From contig JAQBPF010000168.1 in assembly GCA_028287665.1 (NCBI GenBank), positions 1 to 5,897 of the forward strand: DNA of 5,897 nucleotides. Direction: 5' to 3'. Source of the stretch: Deinococcus sp. (GTDB taxonomy: Bacteria > Deinococcota > Deinococci > Deinococcales > Deinococcaceae). Position 1 is the stretch's first letter. Every line of letters begins with the position of its first letter. A model generated the notes under the pieces. The model searched no databases and was not told the origin of the DNA. It saw only the letters and a list, made by a program, of their open reading frames with translations. A program made the translations under genes and the position numbers. Of this stretch, positions 1 through 5,897 are shown one piece after another.

Positions 1-1769
1 AGCACAGTCAGGATGTAGCGCACCACGGCCAGCACGACGGGGGCCAGCACCACCGACAGCCCCAGCGCCACGGGCACAGGCAACACCTGAGCCAGACCTG
101 CACCTGCCGCCGCACCCGCCAGCAACAGGCCAATCCAACCGCCCACGCTGCGGACGCCCATCAGAGCGCGGCGGAACAGTTCAGGAAGGCGGGCCAGCAC
201 ACGCGGCAGGTCGCGCCACGTCACGGCTTCCGATTCCTGCGTGTAGGCCATTCGCACCGTCAGGAACAGCAGGCTTTCCAGCCAACTGAGCACGATCGCG
301 GCGGCAATCCCCAGCGCAAACTGACTGAAGAACTGACCGATGATGCCGGGCATGAAGCTGAGCGGAATCAGCACGGCCAGCAGCGAAAAGCTGGCAGCCG
401 TCACGGCACTGAACACTTCCGAGCCGCCCAGCAGCACCGATTTCACGCGGTCGTAGCCCATGTCGCGGTAACGCTGCACGTTTTCGGCCACCACGATGGA
501 ATCATCGACCACGATGCCAATGGCGACGATGATCGCCAGCAGCGAAATGATGTTGAAGGTGAAGCCCAGCAGACTGAACAGCAGCGGCGCGGCGCTGATC
601 GAGATGGGAATCGCCAGAATGACGGCAAACGCAGCGTTCAGGCGGCCCAGGAACAGCAGACAGATCACGCCGACGGCGGCCACGGCGATCAGGAATTCCT
701 TGAAGGTGTCCTTGATGCTGCCGCGCGTTTCGATGGTGGTGTCGTTGGCAAGGCTGAGGCTGTAGCCAGCGGGCAGCGGCTGGGCTTTCATGGCCGCCCG
801 CACGTAGTCGGTCACGGCCACACTGTTGGTGCCGCTGGACTTGCGCACGTTCAGCAGCACGGCGGGCTGACCGTTCACGCGGGCAAAGCTGCTGTTGGCG
901 GCGGCTCCGTCACGAATACTGGCCACATCGGCCACGCGCAGCCCGCTGGCCGGGTCCACGATGATCCGGCCCACATCGCCCACACTGGTGGGGGTATTGC
1001 GGGTCGAAAACTGGGTGGTATTGCCGCCCTGCGTCACCGTTCCGGCAGGCAGATCCAGGGCCGAGGCTTGAATGGCCCCGGTGATCCGGGCGGGCGTGAG
1101 GTTGTAGCTTTGCAGGCGGGCCGGGTCCAGCAGCACCTGAATCTGGCGCTGCGGGCCGCCCGACAGGCCCACGTCGGCCACGCCTTCTACGCGCTCCAGC
1201 CGGGGCACCAGCGTATCTTCGGCAAAGGTGGTCACGTCGGCAGGCCGGGCGCTGCCACCCAGCAGGGCCAGCGTCAGAATCGGCGTGGCGTTGGGGTCGA
1301 ATTTTTGCACCACGGGCGCTTCGGAGCCGTCGGGCAAAATCCCGCGAATGGCGGCCACGGCCTGAGACACGGAGTTGGCGGCGCTGTCGATGTCCACACT
1401 GTCGGCAAAGGTGATCACCACTGCCGACTGGTTGCTGACGCTGGTGGTGTTGATGTCGATGACGCCTGCAATGGTACTCACGGCATCCTCGACCCGGCGG
1501 CTGACTTCGCGGTCCACCTGATCAGGATTCGCGCCCGGATAGGCCGTGCTGACGGCCAGAATCGGCACCTCGAAATTGGGCAGCAACTCCACGCCCAGCC
1601 GGAAGGTGGCCACCAGCCCAAACAGCACCAGCATGACAAAAATGCCGATAGAAAAGACGTAATTGCGGACACTGAACCGGATAAAGGGATTGATGGCCGG
1701 TTCGGGCGTGCCGTCGGGGAGGGTGCCGCGCAATTTGAGGTCTGCGCCGTCGGGGTCGTGGGTGCTCAT
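1..1769 (-). CDS. RND efflux permease, AcrB-like (HAE1 type), N-terminal part
   Basis: This encodes the inner-membrane proton/drug antiporter of a tripartite efflux pump. It is open at the left edge, so 589 residues are visible of the roughly 1,030-1,050 usual for the family. I translated it by hand from ATG 1769-1767, which overlaps the adaptor stop as ATGA and has GGGAG (1776-1780) 6 nt upstream. A polar leader of about 28 residues precedes TM1 (about 37-56). A periplasmic loop of about 300 residues follows, with the family-typical start [14 protein letters not shown] and AYPGA. TM2 lies near 358-375, TM3 379-399, TM4 406-427, TM5 453-473 and TM6 480-505. TM4 carries [13 protein letters not shown], whose D422 and D423 match the proton-relay pair D407/D408 of AcrB. 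The TM6 end lacks the usual TPALCA-like motif, and extra hydrophobic sequence occupies 545-589. The second half, including the TM10 lysine and PC1/PC2, lies outside the window. The family call is secure; the substrate is unknown. Confidence 0.96.
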   Translation of the reverse strand, partial: MSTHDPDGADLKLRGTLPDGTPEPAINPFIRFSVRNYVFSIGIFVMLVLFGLVATFRLGVELLPNFEVPILAVSTAYPGANPDQVDREVSRRVEDAVSTIAGVIDINTTSVSNQSAVVITFADSVDIDSAANSVSQAVAAIRGILPDGSEAPVVQKFDPNATPILTLALLGGSARPADVTTFAEDTLVPRLERVEGVADVGLSGGPQRQIQVLLDPARLQSYNLTPARITGAIQASALDLPAGTVTQGGNTTQFSTRNTPTSVGDVGRIIVDPASGLRVADVASIRDGAAANSSFARVNGQPAVLLNVRKSSGTNSVAVTDYVRAAMKAQPLPAGYSLSLANDTTIETRGSIKDTFKEFLIAVAAVGVICLLFLGRLNAAFAVILAIPISISAAPLLFSLLGFTFNIISLLAIIVAIGIVVDDSIVVAENVQRYRDMGYDRVKSVLLGGSEVFSAVTAASFSLLAVLIPLSFMPGIIGQFFSQFALGIAAAIVLSWLESLLFLTVRMAYTQESEAVTWRDLPRVLARLPELFRRALMGVRSVGGWIGLLLAGAAAGAGLAQVLPVPVALGLSVVLAPVVLAVVRYILTV

Positions 1770-3118
1770 GGGGCGCTCCCTGTACCGCTGTTCCCCGTAT
1801 CGCTGCTGCCTGTGGTGGTCTCACCCGCGCTGTTTGCACTGCTGGCGGTTTCTATCCGGATGGCCGCGCCGTCTTGCAGGCTGGGCGGCACCGGAGAAAT
1901 GACCTGTGCGCCTGCATCCAGCCCCCGCACCGCCACCTGACCGCCCGATTCGGCCACCACCGTGATCGCCTGACGCCGCGCCACACTGCCCGCAGCCAGG
2001 TACACCGCATTTTCTCCACTGTCGACCTGCACCGCTCCTGTGGGAATCAGGACGCCCTGCCCCAAGGTGGCGCGGTAGCGGGCCTGGGCGCTGGCCCCGA
2101 CTGGCAATTTGCCGCCGCCCTGGACCCGCGCTGTAATCGGCACCAGACGGTCGGTGCCCGCAATTCGGGGGCTGTCCTGAACCACAGCAACGTAGTTCAC
2201 GCCGCCGTAGCCAAGGTTCAATCTGGTTCCGGCGGTCAAGGCGTCGGCGTCGGCAGGGGTGGCATTAAACTTCACCTTGATAGAGCCGGGATCGACCAGC
2301 CTGAACACGGTGCTGCCCTGCCCCGCGAACTCTCCGACCTGCACATTCAGGCTGGCCACCGTGCCTGCGAAGGGAGCGCGAACCGCCGTGCGGGCCAGAT
2401 TTTCTTCGGCCTGTCTTACTCCGGCCTGGGCGCTGGCCAGTTGCGCCTGCTGAAGCGGCACGCTGCCCTGGGCGTTCTGACCGTTCTGAGAGAGAGAGTT
2501 GCGGGCCTGGGCCAACTGACTCTGAGCCGTGGCCAGTTGCGCCCGCGCACTCTGCAGATCGGCCAGACTGATGCCGCCCAGCGCGTACAGGCTTTCGCTG
2601 CTCTGGGCATTTTGCTGCGCCTGAGACAGCGTGGCCTGGGCCGCCTGCACCGCCGCATTCAGCGACGTGGTGGCCTGCCCGGTGGTGGTGCGGGTCTGGT
2701 TCAGGTTGATCTGGGCCTGCTGCACCTGAAGGCGGGCATTTTCAAGGGCCTGCCGCTGCTGAGAATCGTCGAGTTGCACCACGACCTGTCCGGCGTTGAC
2801 CTGCTCGCCCTCTGCGACCAGCACGCGTACCACGTTGCCGCCGCTCTGGGCCGCCACATTGCTGTCGCGGTCGGCCTGAATGGTGGCGCTGGACGTGCGC
2901 TGCACACTCAGGGTTCCGGTTTTGGCGGCCACCACACGCACGCCGAGGGTGGTGGTTTTGGCCGGAGCCGCGTCCAGATCGTTGCCCGCAGAGGCCGCGA
3001 CCGTTTTGGTGCCGTCGGTTTTGGTGTCGGCGGTCTTGCCGCCGGGGGGCGCACAGGACGCCAACAGCGTCAGCGTCAGGAGGGTCAGCGCCAGGGGAAG
3101 GCGGGGCTTTTCTGCCAT
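1766..3118 (-). CDS. Periplasmic adaptor (membrane fusion protein, HlyD/AcrA-like), lipoprotein
   Basis: This 450-aa adaptor should bridge the RND pump and the outer-membrane factor. The N-terminus is a lipoprotein signal with lipobox LASC (Cys22 the predicted acylated residue), followed by a Thr/Lys/Asp-rich linker to about residue 57. The first biotinyl/lipoyl-like half lies at about 86-118 ([18 protein letters not shown], then QLDD). An Ala/Gln-rich helical hairpin spans 119-243 with its tip near 177-187 ([12 protein letters not shown]). The second lipoyl half begins at 244-254 (RAPFAGTV at 247-254), and beta-barrel and membrane-proximal domains follow to about 422. The last 28 residues are Ser/Thr/Gly-rich. 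I chose ATG 3118 over an in-frame upstream start at 3187 because it places the lipoprotein signal at the N-terminus and has a strong ribosome site 5 nt upstream; the longer form would overlap the preceding gene by 64 nt. The gene follows the second TolC gene by 5 nt and overlaps the pump gene by 4 nt. Confidence 0.95.
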   Translation of the reverse strand: MAEKPRLPLALTLLTLTLLASCAPPGGKTADTKTDGTKTVAASAGNDLDAAPAKTTTLGVRVVAAKTGTLSVQRTSSATIQADRDSNVAAQSGGNVVRVLVAEGEQVNAGQVVVQLDDSQQRQALENARLQVQQAQINLNQTRTTTGQATTSLNAAVQAAQATLSQAQQNAQSSESLYALGGISLADLQSARAQLATAQSQLAQARNSLSQNGQNAQGSVPLQQAQLASAQAGVRQAEENLARTAVRAPFAGTVASLNVQVGEFAGQGSTVFRLVDPGSIKVKFNATPADADALTAGTRLNLGYGGVNYVAVVQDSPRIAGTDRLVPITARVQGGGKLPVGASAQARYRATLGQGVLIPTGAVQVDSGENAVYLAAGSVARRQAITVVAESGGQVAVRGLDAGAQVISPVPPSLQDGAAIRIETASSANSAGETTTGSSDTGNSGTGSAP

Positions 3119-3123
3119 TGTGC

Positions 3124-3130
3124 TCACCTC
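3124..3130 (-). promoter_or_regulatory. Shine-Dalgarno of the adaptor gene, containing the upstream stop codon
   Basis: On the minus strand this reads GAGGTGA, followed by GCACA and then ATG at 3118. It matches the anti-Shine-Dalgarno well at 5 nt spacing and decides the adaptor start. Its last three bases are the TGA stop of the preceding TolC gene, so ribosomes terminating there sit on the start site of the next gene. This suggests translational coupling. Confidence 0.8.
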
Positions 3131-4191
3131 ACCAGTCCGGTGACATCGGTGCCCGACGCGCTGGAGAGGGCCGCCAACGCCCGCCACAGGTTGTCCTGGG
3201 CCTGAATGACCGCGAAGGCCGATTGCTGTGCCTGCACCTGCGCCTGCTGCACTTCCACGGCGGCGGCGGTTCCGGCTTTCAGGCGGGCCTGCGCCTGAGT
3301 GAGGCTGGTCTGGGCATTGACGCTGCTCTGGCGGGCCAGTTCGACCCGTTCCTGCGCGTCCTGAAAGCTGCGGTAGGCGTCGCGCACCTGCGTATTGGCG
3401 GCGCGGGCGGCGTCGTCGAGGCTGCGCTGCGCGTTGGCAAGAGAGGTGCGGGCGTCTTGCAGGGTACGAACCGGGGTGTAATCGTTGTCGGCAATACTGA
3501 CCTGAAGGTTGGCGAAACTGACGCCCTGCGCGGCCTGCACCAGCGAAGGCAGGCGTTTGTCCAGACCCGACTGTAGGCTAGCCAGCGTCAGCGCGGGCTT
3601 GGGCGGTGCGGGCGGGGCCGTGAGGGTCAGGTCGGTGCCGGTGGGCAGCCCAAGGGTGCGGGCCAGTTGAGATTCCAGGACGGGCTGCTGGGCGCGGGCG
3701 TCGGCCAACTCCTGACGGTTCTGGTTCAGGCTGGTCTGGGCGCGGTTCACGTCCAGTTGGGTGGCCACGCGGGCCTGCAACCGGGCGCGGGCAATCGCCA
3801 GGTTGCGTTCATCCAGCGCCACCTGCGAGGCATTCAGAGTGACCCGTCCGGCGGCCTCATAGGCGCCGATGTACTGCCCCAGCACCGTCTGGGCAATGTT
3901 CAGCTTGGTGCCGTCCAGCGTCACGGCCTGAGCCGCCGCGTCCTGCTGGGCCTGCGTCAACGTGGTGATGATGGACGTGGGATCGGCCTGCACCGCTTTC
4001 AGGTTGGCCTGGGCCTTTTGCAGGTTGGCGCGGGCGGTGGTCACATCGGGGCCACTGGCCAGCGCACGGGTCACGGCACTCTGTAACGTCAGGCTGACGG
4101 CCTGGGCAGAGGCGGAAGCCGCCAGCGAGAGGCCGAGGGTCAGCAACAGGGCAGGAAGGGAAGAGATGCGGGTGTTGATGGTACGGGTCAT
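3124..4191 (-). CDS. Short TolC-family (outer-membrane efflux protein) homologue
   Basis: This encodes a 355-aa exported protein of the TolC/OEP family. A signal peptide occupies residues 1-29, with a likely cleavage at ASA|QA. The first repeat opens with [17 protein letters not shown], and long Ala/Gln-rich helices follow with [17 protein letters not shown] near 141-157. The second repeat at about 247-347 shows the family pattern, including [17 protein letters not shown] and a final helix ending [10 protein letters not shown]. It is short for the family, which is usually above 400 aa. The positions where beta-strand hairpins normally lie, about 71-103 and 228-244, look helical or very brief. 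Start ATG 4191 overlaps the upstream stop (ATGA) and has GGAGG (4198-4202) 6 nt upstream. It could be a partner subunit of the full-length TolC encoded before it, or a periplasmic helical protein without a membrane barrel. The family is clear; the membrane role is uncertain. Confidence 0.9.
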   Translation of the reverse strand: MTRTINTRISSLPALLLTLGLSLAASASAQAVSLTLQSAVTRALASGPDVTTARANLQKAQANLKAVQADPTSIITTLTQAQQDAAAQAVTLDGTKLNIAQTVLGQYIGAYEAAGRVTLNASQVALDERNLAIARARLQARVATQLDVNRAQTSLNQNRQELADARAQQPVLESQLARTLGLPTGTDLTLTAPPAPPKPALTLASLQSGLDKRLPSLVQAAQGVSFANLQVSIADNDYTPVRTLQDARTSLANAQRSLDDAARAANTQVRDAYRSFQDAQERVELARQSSVNAQTSLTQAQARLKAGTAAAVEVQQAQVQAQQSAFAVIQAQDNLWRALAALSSASGTDVTGLVR

Positions 4192-5681
4192 GGGCGGCCT
4201 CCGGTGGGCAGAGCAAGTGGGTTGGGCTGGTTTGGATTGAGCAGGGTGGGATCGAGTTCGGTACTGGCCTGGGCCAGCAGCAGCGAAGACACGTAGGCGT
4301 TGGCAGTGGCGGCGTTCAGCGCGTTCTGGGCCTGCGCGGCGCTCAGGTCGGCCTGTGCCACATCCAGCGGGGTCACCAGTCCGGCGTCCAGGCGGGCGCG
4401 GGTGCTGACCAGATTGGCCTGAGCGCGGGCCAACGCCGAGGCCGCTTCCTCAACCCGGTCGAGTGCGGTCAAGAGGTCGGCGCTCTTCTGGCGCACATCC
4501 AGATCAACGCTCTGGCGGGCCGATTCCAGGGCCAGGGCTGCCGCCTGCTGGCCCACATCGGCACTGGTCAGGGCTGTGCCTTTGCCGCTGCCAAACACGG
4601 GCAGGCTGGCGCTGAGGCTGAGGGCCAACCCGGTCGGCAACGCGGTGGCGGATTCGCGCAGAGGAAAGCTGACCTGCGCCGCCGCCACGCCCGATTTGAC
4701 GTTCAGGCTGCCGCCCACGGTGCGCCCCGCGCCGCCCGTGGCGCTTCCCAACTGGCCGTACTGCACGCCAGCGGAAAGGTCAGGCAAGGAAATATCCAGT
4801 TGCGCGGCGCGTTTCTGTGCCCCGGCGTCGGCCAGTTGTGCGGCGGCGCGGCTCACTTCGGGGCGGGCCAGCAGGGCGCGGGCCACCAGGGCGTCTACGT
4901 CGGTGGGGGCGGCAGGTACGGGCGGCACGGCATCGAAGGCGGCAGCCGTGCTGGGCAGGGTCACGCTCTGGCCCAACAGGTTCGCCAGTCCACGCGCCGC
5001 CAGAGCAACAGAAGTACGGGCCTGGGCTGCCGCGTTCTGGGCACTCTGCAACGCTCCTTCGCGCTCCTGGAGGGCCAGTTCTGGAATCAGATTGGCAGTG
5101 CGCTGGGCACGGGCCACCTCGAGTTGTCGGACAGCAAGTGTGGCCTGAGCCTCGGCCAGAGCCGCGCCTGCGGTGGCTTCCCGCGCCGCGCCGTAGGCCC
5201 GCACGGCCTGCACCAGCAGCGATGCGCGGGCGTCGCGGAGATCGGCCCCAGCACGGTTCAGGGCACGTTCGGCGATCCGCACGCCCTCAAAGGTGGCCGA
5301 CCAGGGCAGCACACTGGCCGAGATCTGCGCCGTCAGGGTGGCGTTGCCCAGCCAATCGCCGGAATCCAGGGGCACCTTGACCAGACTGGCGTCGGTCCCC
5401 ACGGTGACATTCAGGCCAGCACGGGCGCGGGCACTGTCGAGGCTCAGCTGCGCCGAGCGGTACTGCAGATCGGCGCTGCGCCAGCCCGGAGAAGCCCGCA
5501 CCAGCGTCAGCGTCTGCGCCAGCGTCAGGGAAGGTGAGGCGGGAGCCGGGGCAGAAACAGGTTCTGCCGGGGCCGTGGGGGCAGGCGGGGCGGTGGGAAT
5601 GGGCGGGGCGGTCTGGGCATGCGCGGCGGGCAGACCCATCAGCAGCGTTACAGACAGCAAAACAGCTAGAGAAAATCGCAT
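4188..5681 (-). CDS. TolC-family outer-membrane efflux protein, full length
   Basis: This encodes a 497-aa outer-membrane factor, the exit duct of the pump. A signal peptide spans 1-22 with probable cleavage AHA|QT. A Pro/Ala-rich linker (about 23-50) precedes the first OEP repeat, which begins [16 protein letters not shown]. Strand-like alternating segments occur at about 90-103 and 113-125 in repeat one. In repeat two they occur at about 302-311, 320-341 and 351-363, ending [13 protein letters not shown]. Long helices occupy about 128-235 and 369-478, the latter with [18 protein letters not shown]. Both repeats and both membrane hairpins are therefore present, and the length fits the family. 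I chose ATG 5681 over an in-frame GTG at 5756 because it places the signal peptide at the N-terminus and has GAGGT upstream. It is the first gene after the regulator-like gene and shares a 4-nt ATGA overlap with the next TolC gene. Confidence 0.94.
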   Translation of the reverse strand: MRFSLAVLLSVTLLMGLPAAHAQTAPPIPTAPPAPTAPAEPVSAPAPASPSLTLAQTLTLVRASPGWRSADLQYRSAQLSLDSARARAGLNVTVGTDASLVKVPLDSGDWLGNATLTAQISASVLPWSATFEGVRIAERALNRAGADLRDARASLLVQAVRAYGAAREATAGAALAEAQATLAVRQLEVARAQRTANLIPELALQEREGALQSAQNAAAQARTSVALAARGLANLLGQSVTLPSTAAAFDAVPPVPAAPTDVDALVARALLARPEVSRAAAQLADAGAQKRAAQLDISLPDLSAGVQYGQLGSATGGAGRTVGGSLNVKSGVAAAQVSFPLRESATALPTGLALSLSASLPVFGSGKGTALTSADVGQQAAALALESARQSVDLDVRQKSADLLTALDRVEEAASALARAQANLVSTRARLDAGLVTPLDVAQADLSAAQAQNALNAATANAYVSSLLLAQASTELDPTLLNPNQPNPLALPTGGRP

Positions 5682-5692
5682 AGGAACAGGCA

Positions 5693-5697
5693 ACCTC
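5693..5697 (-). promoter_or_regulatory. Probable Shine-Dalgarno of the first TolC gene
   Basis: The minus strand reads GAGGT, 11 nt before ATG 5681. The spacing is a little long, so this is a moderate site, but it supports the start that gives a clean signal peptide. No comparable purine-rich site was seen before the GTG at 5756. Confidence 0.5.
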
Positions 5698-5712
5698 AAG
5701 GGGGACAAGGAG

Positions 5713-5741
5713 GATAAAAACGGAGATGACTGAACAGTTAA
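5713..5741 (-). promoter_or_regulatory. Weak sigma70-like promoter candidate for the efflux operon
   Basis: On the minus strand, TTAACT (5736-5741) and TTTATC (5713-5718) are separated by 17 nt and lie 32 nt before the ATG. The first matches the -35 consensus at 4 of 6 positions and the second matches the -10 at only 3 of 6. It falls in the most AT-rich part of the gap, where an operon promoter would be expected. The call is speculative; transcription could also come through from the upstream gene. Confidence 0.25.
5727..5740. promoter_or_regulatory. Imperfect palindrome, possible repressor operator
   Basis: TGACTGAACAGTTA contains the inverted repeat ACTG-AA-CAGT, and its outermost bases also pair. 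It overlaps the promoter candidate, and a TetR-like gene end lies just upstream, so it is a plausible operator. A neighbouring small inverted repeat, GAGT-GCGG-ACTC, lies at 5743-5754. Repeats this short are common by chance. Confidence 0.22.
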
Positions 5742-5773
5742 CGAGTGCGGACTCACTTACAGGAAGAGTTTAC

Positions 5774-5816
5774 GGGAAAGGTGGTCAAAAGGTTCCCACC
5801 TCACCCTTCAGGGGAG
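5774..5816 (-). other. Hairpin-forming stretch after the regulator-like gene, possible weak terminator
   Basis: Two alternative stems can form. One pairs 5800-5802 and 5804-5806 with 5811-5816, with a 4-nt loop and one bulge. The other pairs AGGTGG (5779-5784) with CCACCT (5796-5801), extended by GGG/CCC across a small internal loop (5774-5776 with 5804-5806). Neither is followed by a clear T-run on the minus strand, so a Rho-independent terminator is not well supported. The location just after the upstream stop codon is the main reason to note it. Confidence 0.2.
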
Positions 5817-5828
5817 TCCGCCAGCGGG

Positions 5829-5897
5829 TCACGGCTCCAGCCCCGGCCACAGCACATCCATCACGCCGCGCACCAGCCTGCCCGTATCCATCGGCGG
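5829..5897 (-). CDS. C-terminal end of an upstream gene, possibly a TetR-family regulator (partial)
   Basis: The last 22 codons of a frame that enters from the right edge end at TGA 5831-5829. The visible peptide is PPMDTGRLVRGVMDVLWPGLEP. The helix-then-LWPGLEP ending resembles the closing helix of many TetR-family repressors (a VDLLWRGLAP style). Such regulators commonly sit beside RND efflux operons. The DNA-binding domain lies outside the window, so the family cannot be confirmed here. If it is correct, this protein probably represses the operon downstream and responds to a pump substrate. Confidence 0.5.
   Translation of the reverse strand, partial: PPMDTGRLVRGVMDVLWPGLEP

Noticed and set aside
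1068..1940. Open frame on the + strand opposite the RND pump (290 codons)
   Set aside because: It is antisense to the pump coding sequence, crosses the pump/adaptor junction, and shows no recognisable family. GC-rich codon bias produces such frames.
2390..2764. Apparent repeats in the adaptor and TolC genes (recurring Ala/Gln codon runs)
   Set aside because: These reflect heptad coiled-coil composition (GCC, CAG, CTG codons), not exact DNA repeats. No regular spacing of the CRISPR or tandem-repeat kind is present.
3119..3187. Extended start (3187) for the adaptor gene
   Set aside because: It would bury the lipoprotein signal, overlap the previous gene by 64 nt and ignore the strong ribosome site at 3124-3130.
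1874..3205. Long open frame on the + strand opposite the adaptor gene (443 codons)
   Set aside because: The translation is rich in His, Arg and Gly with no domain or signal pattern. It is the antisense shadow of a GC-rich gene whose minus-strand product is clearly recognisable.
5682..5756. Extended start (GTG 5756) for the first TolC gene
   Set aside because: It would add 25 residues before a clean signal peptide, and no good ribosome site lies upstream of that GTG. The ATG at 5681 is preferred.
1..5897. Mobile element, phage, RNA gene or defence system
   Set aside because: I saw no transposase, integrase, terminal inverted repeats, tRNA/rRNA-like sequence or CRISPR structure. The window is accounted for by one efflux operon and its upstream neighbour.

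Overview
The window is GC-rich and compactly coded, and every supported gene lies on the minus strand. It reads as one tripartite RND efflux operon from a diderm bacterium. The evidence for an outer membrane is direct: two genes encode exported TolC-family outer-membrane factors and one encodes a lipoprotein-type adaptor. The GC-rich codon choice, the Ala/Gln-rich coiled coils and the order regulator, TolC, TolC, adaptor, RND pump suggest Deinococcus or a close relative. That assignment is an inference from general appearance and was not tested by a search.

In transcription order (right to left) the layout is as follows. (1) 5829-5897 holds the last 22 codons of an upstream gene whose ending resembles a TetR-family repressor. 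(2) 5682-5828 is a noncoding gap of about 150 bp, locally AT-richer, with small inverted repeats and a weak promoter-like pair. (3) 4188-5681 encodes a full-length TolC-like outer-membrane factor with a signal peptide, a Pro/Ala-rich linker and beta-strand segments in both repeats. (4) 3124-4191 encodes a second, much shorter TolC-like protein of 355 aa in which the membrane beta-strand segments are nearly absent. (5) 1766-3118 encodes a membrane-fusion (HlyD/AcrA-like) adaptor with a lipobox. (6) 1-1769 encodes the N-terminal 589 residues of an AcrB-like (HAE1-type) RND permease that runs off the left edge.

The genes are tightly coupled. There are ATGA stop/start overlaps at 4188-4191 and 1766-1769. 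Between the second TolC gene and the adaptor there is a 5-nt gap, and the Shine-Dalgarno sequence of the adaptor contains the preceding stop codon. The expected machine is a proton-driven inner-membrane pump, a periplasmic adaptor and an outer-membrane duct exporting hydrophobic or amphipathic compounds. The substrate cannot be read from the sequence.

The overall system is a known type. The unusual points are the reduced second TolC, an adaptor hairpin longer than that of AcrA with matched breaks in both arms, and a pump in which the usual TM6 Pro motif is absent and extra hydrophobic sequence appears where TM7 and the second periplasmic loop should begin.
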